A stretch of DNA of 64,000 nt from contig JAEWEG010000050.1 of the NCBI GenBank assembly GCA_023389575.1, positions 78,583-142,582 on the forward strand, read 5' to 3'. This document shows positions 26,939-36,160 of this stretch, in pieces. The notes under the pieces were generated by a model, which was given only the letters and a program-made list of their open reading frames with translations, searched no databases and was not told the origin of the DNA. A program made the translations under genes and the position numbers. Source of the stretch: Chloroflexota bacterium. GTDB lineage: Bacteria; Chloroflexota; Chloroflexia; Thermomicrobiales; UBA6265. Position 1 is the first letter of the stretch. Every line of letters starts with the position of its first letter.

Positions 26939-27938
26939 CCTGATACTCTTCCGCGACTTCCAGTCCTGACTTGTGGACATAAATGCGAGTGGTTTGCGGC
27001 GATGCGTGACCGAGGATCGTCTGGACCGTGGACTCGCGGACCCGGCGGCGGACGAGTTCGGTGGCGAGGCCGTGCCGGAACGAGTGGGGCGTGACATCGC
27101 TTTCGATGCCGATGACCTTGCAGAGGTCGGCGACGATGTGCTCCACCGTGCGTGGGCTGATCGCGTTTCCAGGCGCGCCGACCTTGTCGCGCCCACTGAA
27201 GGCCGGGAACGTGCCCGAACCCCGAACCTGGTCGCCACGATACGTCCAGTAGGCGACCAGGGCGTCGGCGGTGGCCGCGTCGAAGTGCACGGTGCGGCTC
27301 TTGCCGCCCTTGGCCCGGTAGATGCCGGCGGTCCCGTTTTCGAGGTCGACATCGCGACGACGGAGGGCACACAACTCGGAGACCCGGACACCGGTCCGGA
27401 ACATGAAGAGGATCATGGCCCTGACCTTGAGACGTCGGAGTTCGAGATGTGGTTTCTCCTCGCGAGGGCCGGTGGTGACGAACTCGACGATTCGCTCCAG
27501 GTCACCCATCTTCACGTCCGGCGGCGGCGGGGTGAACCGGGGCATCATCGCGGCGATACGGACGCGGAGGCGGTCGGTCGAGAGATTGGGATGGAGGTCA
27601 TAGGCGGAGATGTAGGCGCAGAACTTGCGGACGGCCGCCAGGTTGTTCTGGGCGGTCCGCATCCTTGATACCTCCTCGGGGGTGCGGATATCGGGAGGGA
27701 CGAGCATCGCCGCGAAGGACGTGACGTGATCGGTGGTGATCTCCGTCACCGGGGTGGTGGCGATGTCGATGCCTTCATGGCGTTCGAGGTGCTCGGTGAA
27801 CTTGCGAATGCCCTGGCGGTAGGTGGTGCGGGAGCGAGGGGCGAGCCGAAGGTCGCCAAAGAAAATCTCGATGGCGGCGTCGATGGAGACGGGTTCGTCG
27901 CTGGCTGGCGGCCTGGGGGTACCGGATTGGATGACCAT
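26904..27938 (-). CDS. tyrosine recombinase (XerC/XerD/phage-integrase family)
   Basis: A 344-aa site-specific recombinase. An N-terminal SAM-like core-binding domain (SIDAAIEIFFGDLRLAPRSRTTYRQG) is followed by a catalytic domain with all active-site residues: Arg185 (TGVRVSEL), Lys210 or Lys213 (RAKGGKSR), His285/Arg288 (HSFRH), His311 (GHASPQTT) and the nucleophile Tyr320. It cleaves and rejoins DNA through a 3'-phosphotyrosine. ATG 27938 has an AGGAGGA ribosome site. Other mobile-element genes and att repeats were not seen, so it may be a chromosomal Xer-like enzyme or the last trace of an element. Confidence 0.88.
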   Translation of the reverse strand: MVIQSGTPRPPASDEPVSIDAAIEIFFGDLRLAPRSRTTYRQGIRKFTEHLERHEGIDIATTPVTEITTDHVTSFAAMLVPPDIRTPEEVSRMRTAQNNLAAVRKFCAYISAYDLHPNLSTDRLRVRIAAMMPRFTPPPPDVKMGDLERIVEFVTTGPREEKPHLELRRLKVRAMILFMFRTGVRVSELCALRRRDVDLENGTAGIYRAKGGKSRTVHFDAATADALVAYWTYRGDQVRGSGTFPAFSGRDKVGAPGNAISPRTVEHIVADLCKVIGIESDVTPHSFRHGLATELVRRRVRESTVQTILGHASPQTTRIYVHKSGLEVAEEYQDAFGSYRKPGT

Positions 27939-27956
27939 GCTTCCTCCTGACACGGA

Positions 27957-27973
27957 TGTACGTACACATTATA
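27957..27973 (-). promoter_or_regulatory. putative recombinase promoter with palindromic operator
   Basis: The minus strand carries a perfect TATAAT -10 (27973-27968). Directly downstream, 27957-27966 is a 10-bp perfect palindrome, TGTACGTACA, overlapping the expected start of transcription. No good -35 was seen, which suggests an activator or a weak promoter. Confidence 0.45.
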
Positions 27974-28002
27974 CGCACTTCCAGGCGGAGGAGCCGTGGG
28001 GC

Positions 28003-28452
28003 CTAGAGGGTGTCTCGCGGGCTCGTGGTGGCGTAGCGTTTCGCCAGGTCGGGGAGCGAGCGGCTGAACTCGCCGTTGGCGACGACGCGGGTGACCCCGG
28101 CGCGCTTGGCGGACTTGAAACCCTCGACATCCTTATGGGGACCGAAGGCGAGAATGGGCACGCCGATCTCCATGCACTGGGCGACCTGGTCCCAATCGAC
28201 CGGGAAGTTGAAGTCCACGATGCCGAGGCAGGCTCGCTGGTCTCCCTGTTCGAGATGACGGGAAAAGGTGGCGGCGTCCTGCGCGATCGCCACGGAATAG
28301 CCAAGCTGCCGGAGCGACGTGCGGATCCGCATGCCGAAGAAGAGATCCTTGCTCAGCACGGCGACGAGCCCGGAGGCGGAGTCGGGGGTGCTGGCGGGTG
28401 GCATGGGGGTTGTGGTTGAGGAGCCGTTGTTCACGAGATGTTCCTGATCCAT
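28003..28452 (-). CDS. stand-alone degenerate receiver-domain protein
   Basis: A 149-aa protein whose last 115 residues look like a CheY-type receiver: VAVLSKDLFFGMRIRTSLRQLGY, then LGIVDFNFPVDW with a possible phospho-acceptor Asp, then VPILAFGP and VTRVVANGEF. The switch Thr/Ser and the conserved Lys of true receivers are replaced (by Phe/Gly and Asn), so it probably is not phosphorylated normally. No output domain is fused and no histidine kinase is nearby. The start is uncertain: ATG 28452 or GTG 28434, the latter with AGGAA seven bases upstream. Confidence 0.6.
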   Translation of the reverse strand: MDQEHLVNNGSSTTTPMPPASTPDSASGLVAVLSKDLFFGMRIRTSLRQLGYSVAIAQDAATFSRHLEQGDQRACLGIVDFNFPVDWDQVAQCMEIGVPILAFGPHKDVEGFKSAKRAGVTRVVANGEFSRSLPDLAKRYATTSPRDTL

Positions 28453-28684
28453 TGGCGCGGTCGCGGTGCGGGGCAAGGAGGGCGCCGGTGGGAACCTTCC
28501 CCTCCGAGAGTGTAGCGGCCCCGTCTGGCCGCGTCCATCGGGGTACGACACGGATTGTGAAGTATTTGACGATCGCGGTCCGCGCGGTCACGATGATGTA
28601 AGCAGTACGCGGCTCTCCCGCATGGAGGGAGCCGATTGATGGGTTCAAGGCATATCCAGGGACGTCGATCCGGAGGGACAGTGC

Positions 28685-31018
28685 ATGATGTCGTTTCTTT
28701 CTCCTGGTCGCCTTGCTGGCATCGGCGCTCGTCACCCGTGGCGGGTGGTGGTGCTCTGGCTCGTGGCGCTGGCCGCGTTCGGGGTCCTGACGGCCACAAA
28801 TCTCGGCAATTCGTTGACCTCCGACATCGTGATATCCGGCGAGGCGGAGTCGATCGAGGGCTTCGCGCGTCTCCAGGATTCCGGGATCGAGGATGTCGCG
28901 CCGTTGACCGAAACAGCCATCATCTGGTCGACGGATGGGCGGACCGTGGACGACCCGGCGTTCAGCGAGCGTATCCAGGCGGTGACGGACCAGGTGCGGT
29001 CGCTGCAGGCGCGCTGGGCCGAGGAAGATGGCCTGGAACCGAACCTTGGGACCGCGTTGATCACGGGAGTCGGGGATTATCCACCGGTGATCAGCTACCC
29101 GGAGATTTCCGCGCTGGGGCTGCCCCAGGCAGAGGAACTGGTGTCCGAGGACCGGCAATCGTCGCTGGTGGTGATCGGGTTGCCGTCCGACGGTGAGTCG
29201 GCGGCCCGGATGCACGAGATGCTCACGACGGTCGACGCCCTGTCCGGAGACGGGCTGGAGGTGGCGACCATCGGCCAGTTGACCTTCCAAGAGCGGTTCA
29301 GCGAGATCGCCGAGGAGGACCTGATCAAGGGTGAGTCGATCGGCGTGCCGATGGCGTTGCTGGTGCTGGTGGCGGTGTTCGGCGCGCTGGTGGCACCGTT
29401 GCTGCCGCTGGCGCTGGCGGTGGCTTCGATCGTGGCGGCGCTGGGAATGGTGTCCATCGCGGGGTTCTTCGGTGACCAGCAACTGTTTATCCAGAACATG
29501 ATCACCATGCTCGGGCTGGCGGTGGGGATCGACTATGCGTTGTTCATCGTCGAGCGGTTCCGGGAAGAGCGGCGGCACGGGCATCCGCTCCAGGCGTCGA
29601 TCGAGCGGGCGGGCGCGACGGCTTCCAAGGCGGTGGTGTTCTCCGGCGCGACGGTGGTGCTCTCACTGGCCGGGGTGACGCTGATCCCGACCAATATCTT
29701 TCGGTCGCTCGGCGTGGGCGCGATCCTGGTGGTGGTGGCCTCCGTGGCGGCGAGCCTGACGCTCCTGCCAGCGATGCTGAGCCTGTTGGGAGACCGGATC
29801 AACTGGCCCCGGAAGGCCCATGCGCGGGAGCAGCCGAAGTCGATCGCGGAGCTTGAGGAAGAGGCGCACGAAGGATTCTGGGGCCGGTTGACGACGGTGG
29901 TGATGGCGAAGCCGGTGGTATCCGTCCTGCTGGCGGCCGGGGTGTTGCTGGCGGCGACCATTCCAGCGATGGATATGCGGACCGGGGTGGATTCGATTGG
30001 CGCGCTTCCGCCCGGCCACGCGCGTGACGGGTATGCCCGGCTCATCGAGAACTTTCCGGCCGGGGTAACGGGTCCGGTCCAGTTCGTGCTCGGTGGCGAG
30101 CGGACCGAGATCGAGCCGGTGCTGGAGGCCCTCGACGCCGAGTTGGCCGCTTCTGGCCTCTTCGTCGGCGAGAGTACCGAGCCGGCCTGGAGCGAGGACG
30201 GCCGGACGGTGGAGTTCACCACGACGCTCGCCGTGGACCCGACGTCGGACGAGGCGTTCGACATCGTTCGTCAGGTGCGCGGAGACATCATTCCCGGGGT
30301 GCTCGGCGAGAACCGTTCCGTCCAGGTTTGGGTGACGGGGACGACCGCGACCAACCTCGATTTCATCGACGTGGTCAGTGACTACACGCCATGGGTGTTC
30401 GCGTTCGTGCTGTCGCTGAGCTTCATCCTGCTGATGCTGGCGTTCCGGTCGATCGTGGTGCCGCTGAAGGCGATCATCCTGAACCTGCTGTCGGTGGGCG
30501 CGACCTGGGGAATTCTGGTGCTGGTGTTCCAGAAGGGATACCTGGCGGACTTCTTTGGGTTTCAGCAGACACCGACGATCCAGGTGTGGGTGCCGATCCT
30601 GGCGTTCGCCGTGCTGTTCGGCCTGAGCATGGATTATCACGTGTTCCTGCTGAGCCGAATCCGCGAGCACTTTGACCTGACCCACCGAAACCGTGCCTCG
30701 GTGGCGGTGGGGCTGCACGCCACGGCGCGGATCATCACCGGCGCGGCGCTGATCATGGTGGTGGTGTTTGGTGGGTTTGCCTCGGGTTCGCTGGTGGCGC
30801 TCCAGCAACTTGGGTTCGGGCTGGCGGTGGCCGTGTTCCTGGATGCGACGATCGTGCGCTCGGTGCTGGTGCCAGCCAGCATGGCGCTGCTGGGGAACGT
30901 GAACTGGTACCTGCCGAGCTGGCTCAACTGGCTGCCGGACCTCCGGGTGGAGGGGCATGTCCCCGAGGTTGTGCATGTCTCCGGGACGGACCAGAGCGGT
31001 CCATCCGATCCGGTGTAG
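28685..31018 (+). CDS. MMPL/RND-family transporter
   Basis: A 777-aa membrane protein of the MMPL family. An N-terminal helix (HPWRVVVLWLVALAAFGV) is followed by a large extracytoplasmic domain, then a five-helix bundle; a second helix, a second extracytoplasmic domain and another bundle follow (VVGPLLPLALAV-type; GIDYALFIVERFREE and GLSMDYHVFLLSRIRE are the paired MMPL signatures with the proton-relay Asp). These transporters export lipids or related compounds by proton motive force. GGAGGGACA precedes the ATG. A bidirectional hairpin at 31044-31078 follows. Substrate not inferable. Confidence 0.9.
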   Translation: MMSFLSPGRLAGIGARHPWRVVVLWLVALAAFGVLTATNLGNSLTSDIVISGEAESIEGFARLQDSGIEDVAPLTETAIIWSTDGRTVDDPAFSERIQAVTDQVRSLQARWAEEDGLEPNLGTALITGVGDYPPVISYPEISALGLPQAEELVSEDRQSSLVVIGLPSDGESAARMHEMLTTVDALSGDGLEVATIGQLTFQERFSEIAEEDLIKGESIGVPMALLVLVAVFGALVAPLLPLALAVASIVAALGMVSIAGFFGDQQLFIQNMITMLGLAVGIDYALFIVERFREERRHGHPLQASIERAGATASKAVVFSGATVVLSLAGVTLIPTNIFRSLGVGAILVVVASVAASLTLLPAMLSLLGDRINWPRKAHAREQPKSIAELEEEAHEGFWGRLTTVVMAKPVVSVLLAAGVLLAATIPAMDMRTGVDSIGALPPGHARDGYARLIENFPAGVTGPVQFVLGGERTEIEPVLEALDAELAASGLFVGESTEPAWSEDGRTVEFTTTLAVDPTSDEAFDIVRQVRGDIIPGVLGENRSVQVWVTGTTATNLDFIDVVSDYTPWVFAFVLSLSFILLMLAFRSIVVPLKAIILNLLSVGATWGILVLVFQKGYLADFFGFQQTPTIQVWVPILAFAVLFGLSMDYHVFLLSRIREHFDLTHRNRASVAVGLHATARIITGAALIMVVVFGGFASGSLVALQQLGFGLAVAVFLDATIVRSVLVPASMALLGNVNWYLPSWLNWLPDLRVEGHVPEVVHVSGTDQSGPSDPV

Positions 31019-31043
31019 CACTCGTTCCAAACGACATGGTGAA

Positions 31044-31078
31044 ACACCCCGGGACGCCAGCCAGGCGTCCCGGGGTGT
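31044..31078. terminator. 15-bp bidirectional terminator
   Basis: ACACCCCGGGACGCC (31044-31058) pairs perfectly with 31064-31078 across a 5-base loop. It separates the convergent MMPL (+) and SerA-fusion (-) genes; an AAA/TTT flank serves the minus direction. Confidence 0.75.
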
Positions 31079-31080
31079 CC

Positions 31081-33342
31081 TTACTTGGCGGCGGCGGTGA
31101 TGGCCGAGATGACGACCGGGTCGAGGTCGCCGTCGAATGGAGGCAGCGTGACGACGAAGGCGTCCTCGATGGCGTTCGCGGCGCGGATTTCGTCCAGCGC
31201 GGCTGCCGGAATCGGTTCGTCGACGTTGGTGACCATCATGGCCTCGCGGCGTGGCGCGTGGCGGCTGACCTGCATGCCCGCGATGTTGACGCCGTAGCGG
31301 CTGAGGATGGTGCCAAGGGTGCCGATCACGCCTGGCTGATCATGGTGGTGGGTGATGAGGACCTCACCTGCGAGCGGCCGCTCCAGCGAGAATCGGTCGA
31401 CGGCGACGATCCCGGCGTGAACGAGGTCCCAGGTCACGGTGACCGTGTGTGTGGAGGTTCCACTGACCTCGAAGATGAACTGGGGAATGGCGGTTTCCGC
31501 CCCATCGATGTTTGGGCTGTCCACCTGGACGCCGATGTCGAGCGCGACAACACGGGCGTTGACCGGCGTGACGCGGCGACCGAGCCATTGGCGGAAGGAT
31601 GAGCTGAGGGCGGCGCTGAGGACGTGCCCGGCGACATCCGGCGCGACCTGGCCGTGGACGTCGAGCTTCACCCGATGCGGAATCTCCGGGACGAGCACGG
31701 AGAGCAAATGCCCGGCCGCGCCCGCGACGGTGGTGAGACGACGCAGGGCCGGTGCATCGAGGGTTGCCTGAGGCAGGTTGACCGCGTTCGGAACCGCCTC
31801 GCCACGCAGGGCGGCCAGCGTGGAATTGCTGATCACGCGGCCAACGGCCTCGAGCGCTTCGTAACTGGAGCCCGCGGTGTGCGGCGTGACGATGACGTTT
31901 GGCAGGCCGAAGAGGGGGCTATCGACGCAGGGTTCGTGGGTGAACACGTCGACGCCGGCGGCGGCCACATGGCCCGACTTGAGGGCGGCGGCGAGGGCTT
32001 CCTGGTCGACAACATCGCCACGGGCCATGTTGAGCACGATGCCGCCCGGCTTGAGTTGCTGGATGGTGTTGGCGTTCAGCATGTTTCGGGTTTCGGGGGT
32101 CGATGGCACGTGGAACGTGAGCACATCGGCGCTGGAGATGATGTCGTCGAGCGACGCCTGTTCGATCCCAAGTTCGTGGTACCTGCTTGACGGCACGTAG
32201 GGATCGTAGGCAATGACATGCATTTCGAAGGCGCGGAGCCGGCGGGCGACGATCGAGCCAACCCGGCCGAGCCCGACGATGCCGGCTGTGCGCCCGCGAA
32301 GATCAATCGGCTTGATCTGCTTGCGTTCCCAGCGGCCGGCATGGGTCGACTCGTTGGCGCGCGGGATTTGCCGGGTGAGCGCGAGCAGGACAGCCACGGT
32401 GTGCTCGCCGGCCGAGGTAGCGTTGGCGCCAGGCGCGTTCAGCACCACGACCCCGGCCCGGGTGGCGGCATCGAGATCGATGTTGTCCACGCCGACCCCG
32501 GCCCGGGCGACGACCCTGAGGCGGGTGGCGTGGGCGAGGACCTGGGCGGTCACCTGGGTTTCGCTGCGAACCACGAGGGCGTCGGCCTGGGGCACCACGG
32601 CGAGCAACGCGTCGAGGTCCGTGCCATCGACATCGATCAGGGTCGCGTGGGCGGAAAGCTCGGCGCGGGCGACGGGGTGAATGGCGTCGGCCACCACGAT
32701 GGTGGGCGTACTGAAGATATCGATGTCATCGACCGGCGGCAGGGTGGCGGCGATGGCCTCGCGGCGGTCCGGGGTAATGGTGAGCAGCTTGAGGCGGCTG
32801 ACGACTTCGGGCAGGTCGCGGACGTGGATGATCTCCTCGTCGTCGGCGCGGTGGGGGTGGCGCTCGTCCTCGAGGAGGAAGCAGATGATCCCGCCGGCGG
32901 CGTAATTGAGGGCGTGGCGCTCGCTGTCCTCGACGGCGAAGCGGCAGTTGTGCTCGCGGGCGGAGGTGAGCTTGTCGTCGGCGAAGACGGCGTTGATTTC
33001 CGGGAATCCGTGCCGGTTGAGCCAGTCGATGGTCATGCGGGCGGCGGTCTCGGGCCGGGCGGTGAGGATCATCACGTTTTCCGCGCCGAAGAGGTCGACG
33101 GCCGCGCGGACGAAGTCCAGCGCGTGGGGCGAGGGCTGGAGACGGGCGGCGGGACCGTCCTCACCATAGACCCATTCGCGAACGGAGAGCGGGACGTTGA
33201 GCCCCGCCGAATCGATGAAGGCGCGCTCGGGCAGGTCCAGCCGGAATCGCTGGTTGGCGGCGGCCGCGAGCGGAGCCGGGTGCTCGGTGAGGACGCCGTC
33301 GAGGTCGATGGCGATGCGATCGGGTTGGTGTGGGAGTGACAT
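31081..33342 (-). CDS. HAD-phosphatase-like domain fused to D-3-phosphoglycerate dehydrogenase
   Basis: A 753-aa fusion. Residues 1-185 are a HAD-superfamily domain with all four motifs: IDLDGV (Asp13, Asp15), ILTARP (Thr94), DDKLTS (Lys124) and VEDS (Asp139), most like deoxynucleotidase/YqfW-type HADs rather than SerB. Residues about 212-530 are a D-2-hydroxyacid dehydrogenase of the SerA type: VVARAGVGVDNID, NAD loop GIVGLGRVGS (354-363), and catalytic Arg441, Glu470, His488. An intervening ASB-like domain and an ACT domain (about 662-730, THHHDQPGVIGTLGTIL) complete a long-form SerA that serine would inhibit. It should oxidise 3-phosphoglycerate in serine synthesis; the HAD may supply a phosphatase step or repair. 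ATG 33342; the ribosome site is moderate. Confidence 0.85.
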   Translation of the reverse strand: MSLPHQPDRIAIDLDGVLTEHPAPLAAAANQRFRLDLPERAFIDSAGLNVPLSVREWVYGEDGPAARLQPSPHALDFVRAAVDLFGAENVMILTARPETAARMTIDWLNRHGFPEINAVFADDKLTSAREHNCRFAVEDSERHALNYAAGGIICFLLEDERHPHRADDEEIIHVRDLPEVVSRLKLLTITPDRREAIAATLPPVDDIDIFSTPTIVVADAIHPVARAELSAHATLIDVDGTDLDALLAVVPQADALVVRSETQVTAQVLAHATRLRVVARAGVGVDNIDLDAATRAGVVVLNAPGANATSAGEHTVAVLLALTRQIPRANESTHAGRWERKQIKPIDLRGRTAGIVGLGRVGSIVARRLRAFEMHVIAYDPYVPSSRYHELGIEQASLDDIISSADVLTFHVPSTPETRNMLNANTIQQLKPGGIVLNMARGDVVDQEALAAALKSGHVAAAGVDVFTHEPCVDSPLFGLPNVIVTPHTAGSSYEALEAVGRVISNSTLAALRGEAVPNAVNLPQATLDAPALRRLTTVAGAAGHLLSVLVPEIPHRVKLDVHGQVAPDVAGHVLSAALSSSFRQWLGRRVTPVNARVVALDIGVQVDSPNIDGAETAIPQFIFEVSGTSTHTVTVTWDLVHAGIVAVDRFSLERPLAGEVLITHHHDQPGVIGTLGTILSRYGVNIAGMQVSRHAPRREAMMVTNVDEPIPAAALDEIRAANAIEDAFVVTLPPFDGDLDPVVISAITAAAK

Positions 33343-33560
33343 GACGACGATTTCCCCTGGAACAATGGATCGGTGACGGCCGGGCGCGCCAGGCGGGGCG
33401 TCGCGCCGTGTGTGCGGGTTCATGTGTTTGGGTGACGGGAGCGATCGCGTCGGGCACGGCCGGGTGTGAGCCGGGAGGCGGCCGCGTCGTTGCGGTGTGC
33501 TGATGAGCGTAGCATGCGCGAGGTCTCGTTGTTCAGGGTTTGACCAGCGTCCATGGATGG

Positions 33561-33590
33561 TTGAACTGCGGAGGGCTGCTCTGCGATAAG
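33561..33590 (+). promoter_or_regulatory. putative sigma-70-type promoter of the M24 peptidase gene
   Basis: TTGAAC (33561-33566) and GATAAG (33585-33590) are separated by 18 bases, about 50 bases before the ATG. It lies in the 300-base divergent region shared with the HAD-SerA gene; the rest of that region shows no other clear signal. Confidence 0.4.
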
Positions 33591-33641
33591 CTGGAACGAT
33601 GCTTCGGCGTGATTGGTTGGTAGTTAAGGGAGGCGTTCCAG

Positions 33642-34754
33642 ATGGGTGATGGTGGTGCTCCGGATTTTCATGCCGAGCGAATAGCGAAGCTTCAGGCGGA
33701 GATGCGGGAACGAGGGATCGACGTGGCCGTGTTCGGGCCATCGGCTGACCTGTTCTACCTGACCGGGTTCGAGGCGCACGACAGCGAGCGGTTGAACCTG
33801 CTCATCGTGCCGGTCGAAGGCACGCCGAAGCTGGTGGTGCCGACACTGGAAGCACCGCTGGTAGGTGACGCGGAACGGCTGGTGTCGCTGCACACCTGGG
33901 AGGACCACGAGGATCCCGCCGCGCTGGCGGCCGAGCAGATCGGCGACGTGACCGGCAAGACCGTGTCGGTGGGCAACAAGCTGTGGTCGGCCTTCCTGCT
34001 GCGGCTGCAATCGAACCTCGGGGCGGCGATCTGGGTCGAGGGCACGCCGATCATTCGAGGCCTGCGGATGATCAAGGACCAGGCCGAGGTCGACGCGATG
34101 GCCGAAGTCAGCCGCCTCACCGACGAATCCTGGGAAGAGTTCATCGAAGGACCGGCGATCAGCGGGCTCACCGAGAAGCAGGCGATGAGGCGACTGAGCG
34201 AATTGCTCGAGAAGCGTGGCGTTTCGAACGTCTGGGGCATTTGCGCCAGTGGGCCGAACGCGGCGTCTCCCCATCACCACACCGGTGACCGGGTGATCCA
34301 GGAAGGCGACTCGGTGATCTTCGACTGGGGCGGCAACCTCAACGGCTACCAGTCGGATGTGACGCGGACCGTGCACGTGGGGCCGCCATCCGAGGAATTC
34401 AAGCGGGTATACCAGGTGGTGCTGGAAGCCAACGAGGCGGCCTTCGCCGCAGTCAAGCCAGGGGTGCCCTTGCAGGAACTGGACCGCGCGGCGCGGAAGG
34501 TCATCACCGACGCCGGGTATGGCGAGGCGTTCCTGCACCGGGTCGGGCACGGCCTGGGGCTGGAAGTCCATGAGGAGCCGTACCTGGTCGAGGGCAACGA
34601 TCTGCCACTCCAGGCCGGAATGGCGTTCAGCGACGAGCCAGGCATCTACCTGAAGGGCAAGCTGGGCGTGCGAATCGAGGACACGGTCGTCTGCACCGAG
34701 GACGGCGGTATCAAGCTGAATCACGCGACCCGCGACCTCGTTCACATGGATTAG
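33642..34754 (+). CDS. M24-family aminopeptidase (Xaa-Pro dipeptidase-like)
   Basis: A 370-aa pita-bread-fold metallopeptidase. The N-terminal creatinase-like domain (GIDVAVFGPSADLFYLTGF) is followed by the catalytic domain with the dinuclear metal ligands: Asp in FDWGG, Asp in SDVTRTV, His in VGHGLGLE, Glu in SDEPGIY and Glu in RIEDTV. It removes N-terminal or imido residues from small peptides, probably before proline. GGGAGG precedes the ATG. It is followed after three bases by an M20 amidohydrolase gene, a likely operon for peptide or amide salvage. Confidence 0.9.
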   Translation: MGDGGAPDFHAERIAKLQAEMRERGIDVAVFGPSADLFYLTGFEAHDSERLNLLIVPVEGTPKLVVPTLEAPLVGDAERLVSLHTWEDHEDPAALAAEQIGDVTGKTVSVGNKLWSAFLLRLQSNLGAAIWVEGTPIIRGLRMIKDQAEVDAMAEVSRLTDESWEEFIEGPAISGLTEKQAMRRLSELLEKRGVSNVWGICASGPNAASPHHHTGDRVIQEGDSVIFDWGGNLNGYQSDVTRTVHVGPPSEEFKRVYQVVLEANEAAFAAVKPGVPLQELDRAARKVITDAGYGEAFLHRVGHGLGLEVHEEPYLVEGNDLPLQAGMAFSDEPGIYLKGKLGVRIEDTVVCTEDGGIKLNHATRDLVHMD

Positions 34755-34757
34755 GGA

Positions 34758-36005
34758 ATGATGAGCGCTCGTGACGTGCGAATCGATGCTTCCCGCCTGT
34801 TGGCGACCGTTCGCCAGTATGCGGAGCTTGGCGCGACTCCTGCAGGAGGCGTGACTCGCCTGGCGCTGAGCGACGAAGACAAGGCGGTGAGGGACATGCT
34901 CGCCGCCGACCTCGTCGCGATCGACTGTGACGTGCTGGTTGACGATCTCGGCAACATGCGTGGTGTGTTCGGGACCACTAACACCCCCGGCGCCGCGCCG
35001 GTGGTGATCGCGTCCCATCTGGATACCGTCGTCCGGGGCGGCCGGTTCGACGGCGCCCTTGGCGTGCTCGGTGGGCTTGAGGTGTTGCGCTCGCTTCGCG
35101 ACGCGGGCGTGGAGACCAGCCGGCCGGTCGAACTCGTCAACTGGACCAACGAGGAAGGGGCCAGGTTTGAACCCGCGATGCTTGGTTCGGGCGCGGCCAT
35201 GGGCGTCTTCGAGCCGGACTGGATGAAGGCGAGAACGGATCACGACGGCCTGGTGCTGGGCGAAGAACTGGAGCGAATCGGCTACGCGGGGGATGCCAGC
35301 CATCGCCCGCAACCCGGCGCGGCCTATCTGGAACTGCACATCGAGCAGGGACCAGTGCTGGACGACCTGGACCGGCCGGTCGGCGTGGTGGAAGGCATTC
35401 TCGGGATCACCTGGATCGACATCGTGGTCAATGGACGCTCCGCGCACGCCGGACCGACGCCCATGACCCTGCGGAACGATGCGCTGGTCGCGGCGTCGGG
35501 CGTGGTTCAGTCGGTTCGCGAGATAGGGGCGGGCGAGGGCGTCCCGGCGGTGGGAACCGTGGGGCGCATGCAGGTCGAGCCGAACGTGCTGAATACCATA
35601 CCGGGGACGGTGCGACTTGGGGCGGATCTGCGAGCGAGCACCACGGAGCAACTCGACCGGATGGTGCGGACGCTTGAGGCCCGCTGTCGCGAACTGGAGG
35701 TCGAGGAGGGCGTGGAGATTGAGCTGGACCGGTTCTGGACGATCGCGCCGACCCCGTTTGATCCAGGCGTGATGGCGGCGATCGAGGATGCCTGCCAAAC
35801 GGTTGGCGTCGAGCCAACGCGGTTGTGGTCGGGGGCGGGGCACGACGCGAAGTACGCGGCCGACGTGATGCCGGCGGGCATGATCTTCGTCCGCAGCCGG
35901 GGCGGCGTGAGCCACTGCGAGGAGGAGTTCAGCACCGACGACGACATCGCGTTGGGAGCGAACGTGCTGCTGCAGGCGGCGCTGTCGCTGGCGGAGGCCA
36001 GGTGA
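34758..36005 (+). CDS. M20-family Zn amidohydrolase (N-carbamoyl-amino acid/allantoate type)
   Basis: A 415-aa dinuclear metallohydrolase of the hydantoinase/carbamoylase branch. Signatures: VIASHLDTVVRGGRFDG, NWTNEEGARFEPAMLGS, YLELHIEQGPVLD and a lid/dimerisation domain starting RSAHAGPTPM, ending in GAGHDAKYAADVMP. It cleaves N-carbamoyl groups from amino acids or ureido acids. Tandem ATGs at 34758 and 34761; the gene begins three bases after the M24 stop, so the two are probably co-translated. Confidence 0.9.
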   Translation: MMSARDVRIDASRLLATVRQYAELGATPAGGVTRLALSDEDKAVRDMLAADLVAIDCDVLVDDLGNMRGVFGTTNTPGAAPVVIASHLDTVVRGGRFDGALGVLGGLEVLRSLRDAGVETSRPVELVNWTNEEGARFEPAMLGSGAAMGVFEPDWMKARTDHDGLVLGEELERIGYAGDASHRPQPGAAYLELHIEQGPVLDDLDRPVGVVEGILGITWIDIVVNGRSAHAGPTPMTLRNDALVAASGVVQSVREIGAGEGVPAVGTVGRMQVEPNVLNTIPGTVRLGADLRASTTEQLDRMVRTLEARCRELEVEEGVEIELDRFWTIAPTPFDPGVMAAIEDACQTVGVEPTRLWSGAGHDAKYAADVMPAGMIFVRSRGGVSHCEEEFSTDDDIALGANVLLQAALSLAEAR

Positions 36006-36160
36006 TCCAGGTCCCTGGAGGGTTGGCACGCGACACGGCCATGCCCCGGGTCGACACAGCCGCCTACGTTATTTCTGGCTGCATGTGCGCCGATCCGGCG
36101 GCGGGATCGACCCCTACGGGTTGTGATCCGGCGTGCAAACCGTTCCGACATCTATGGACG

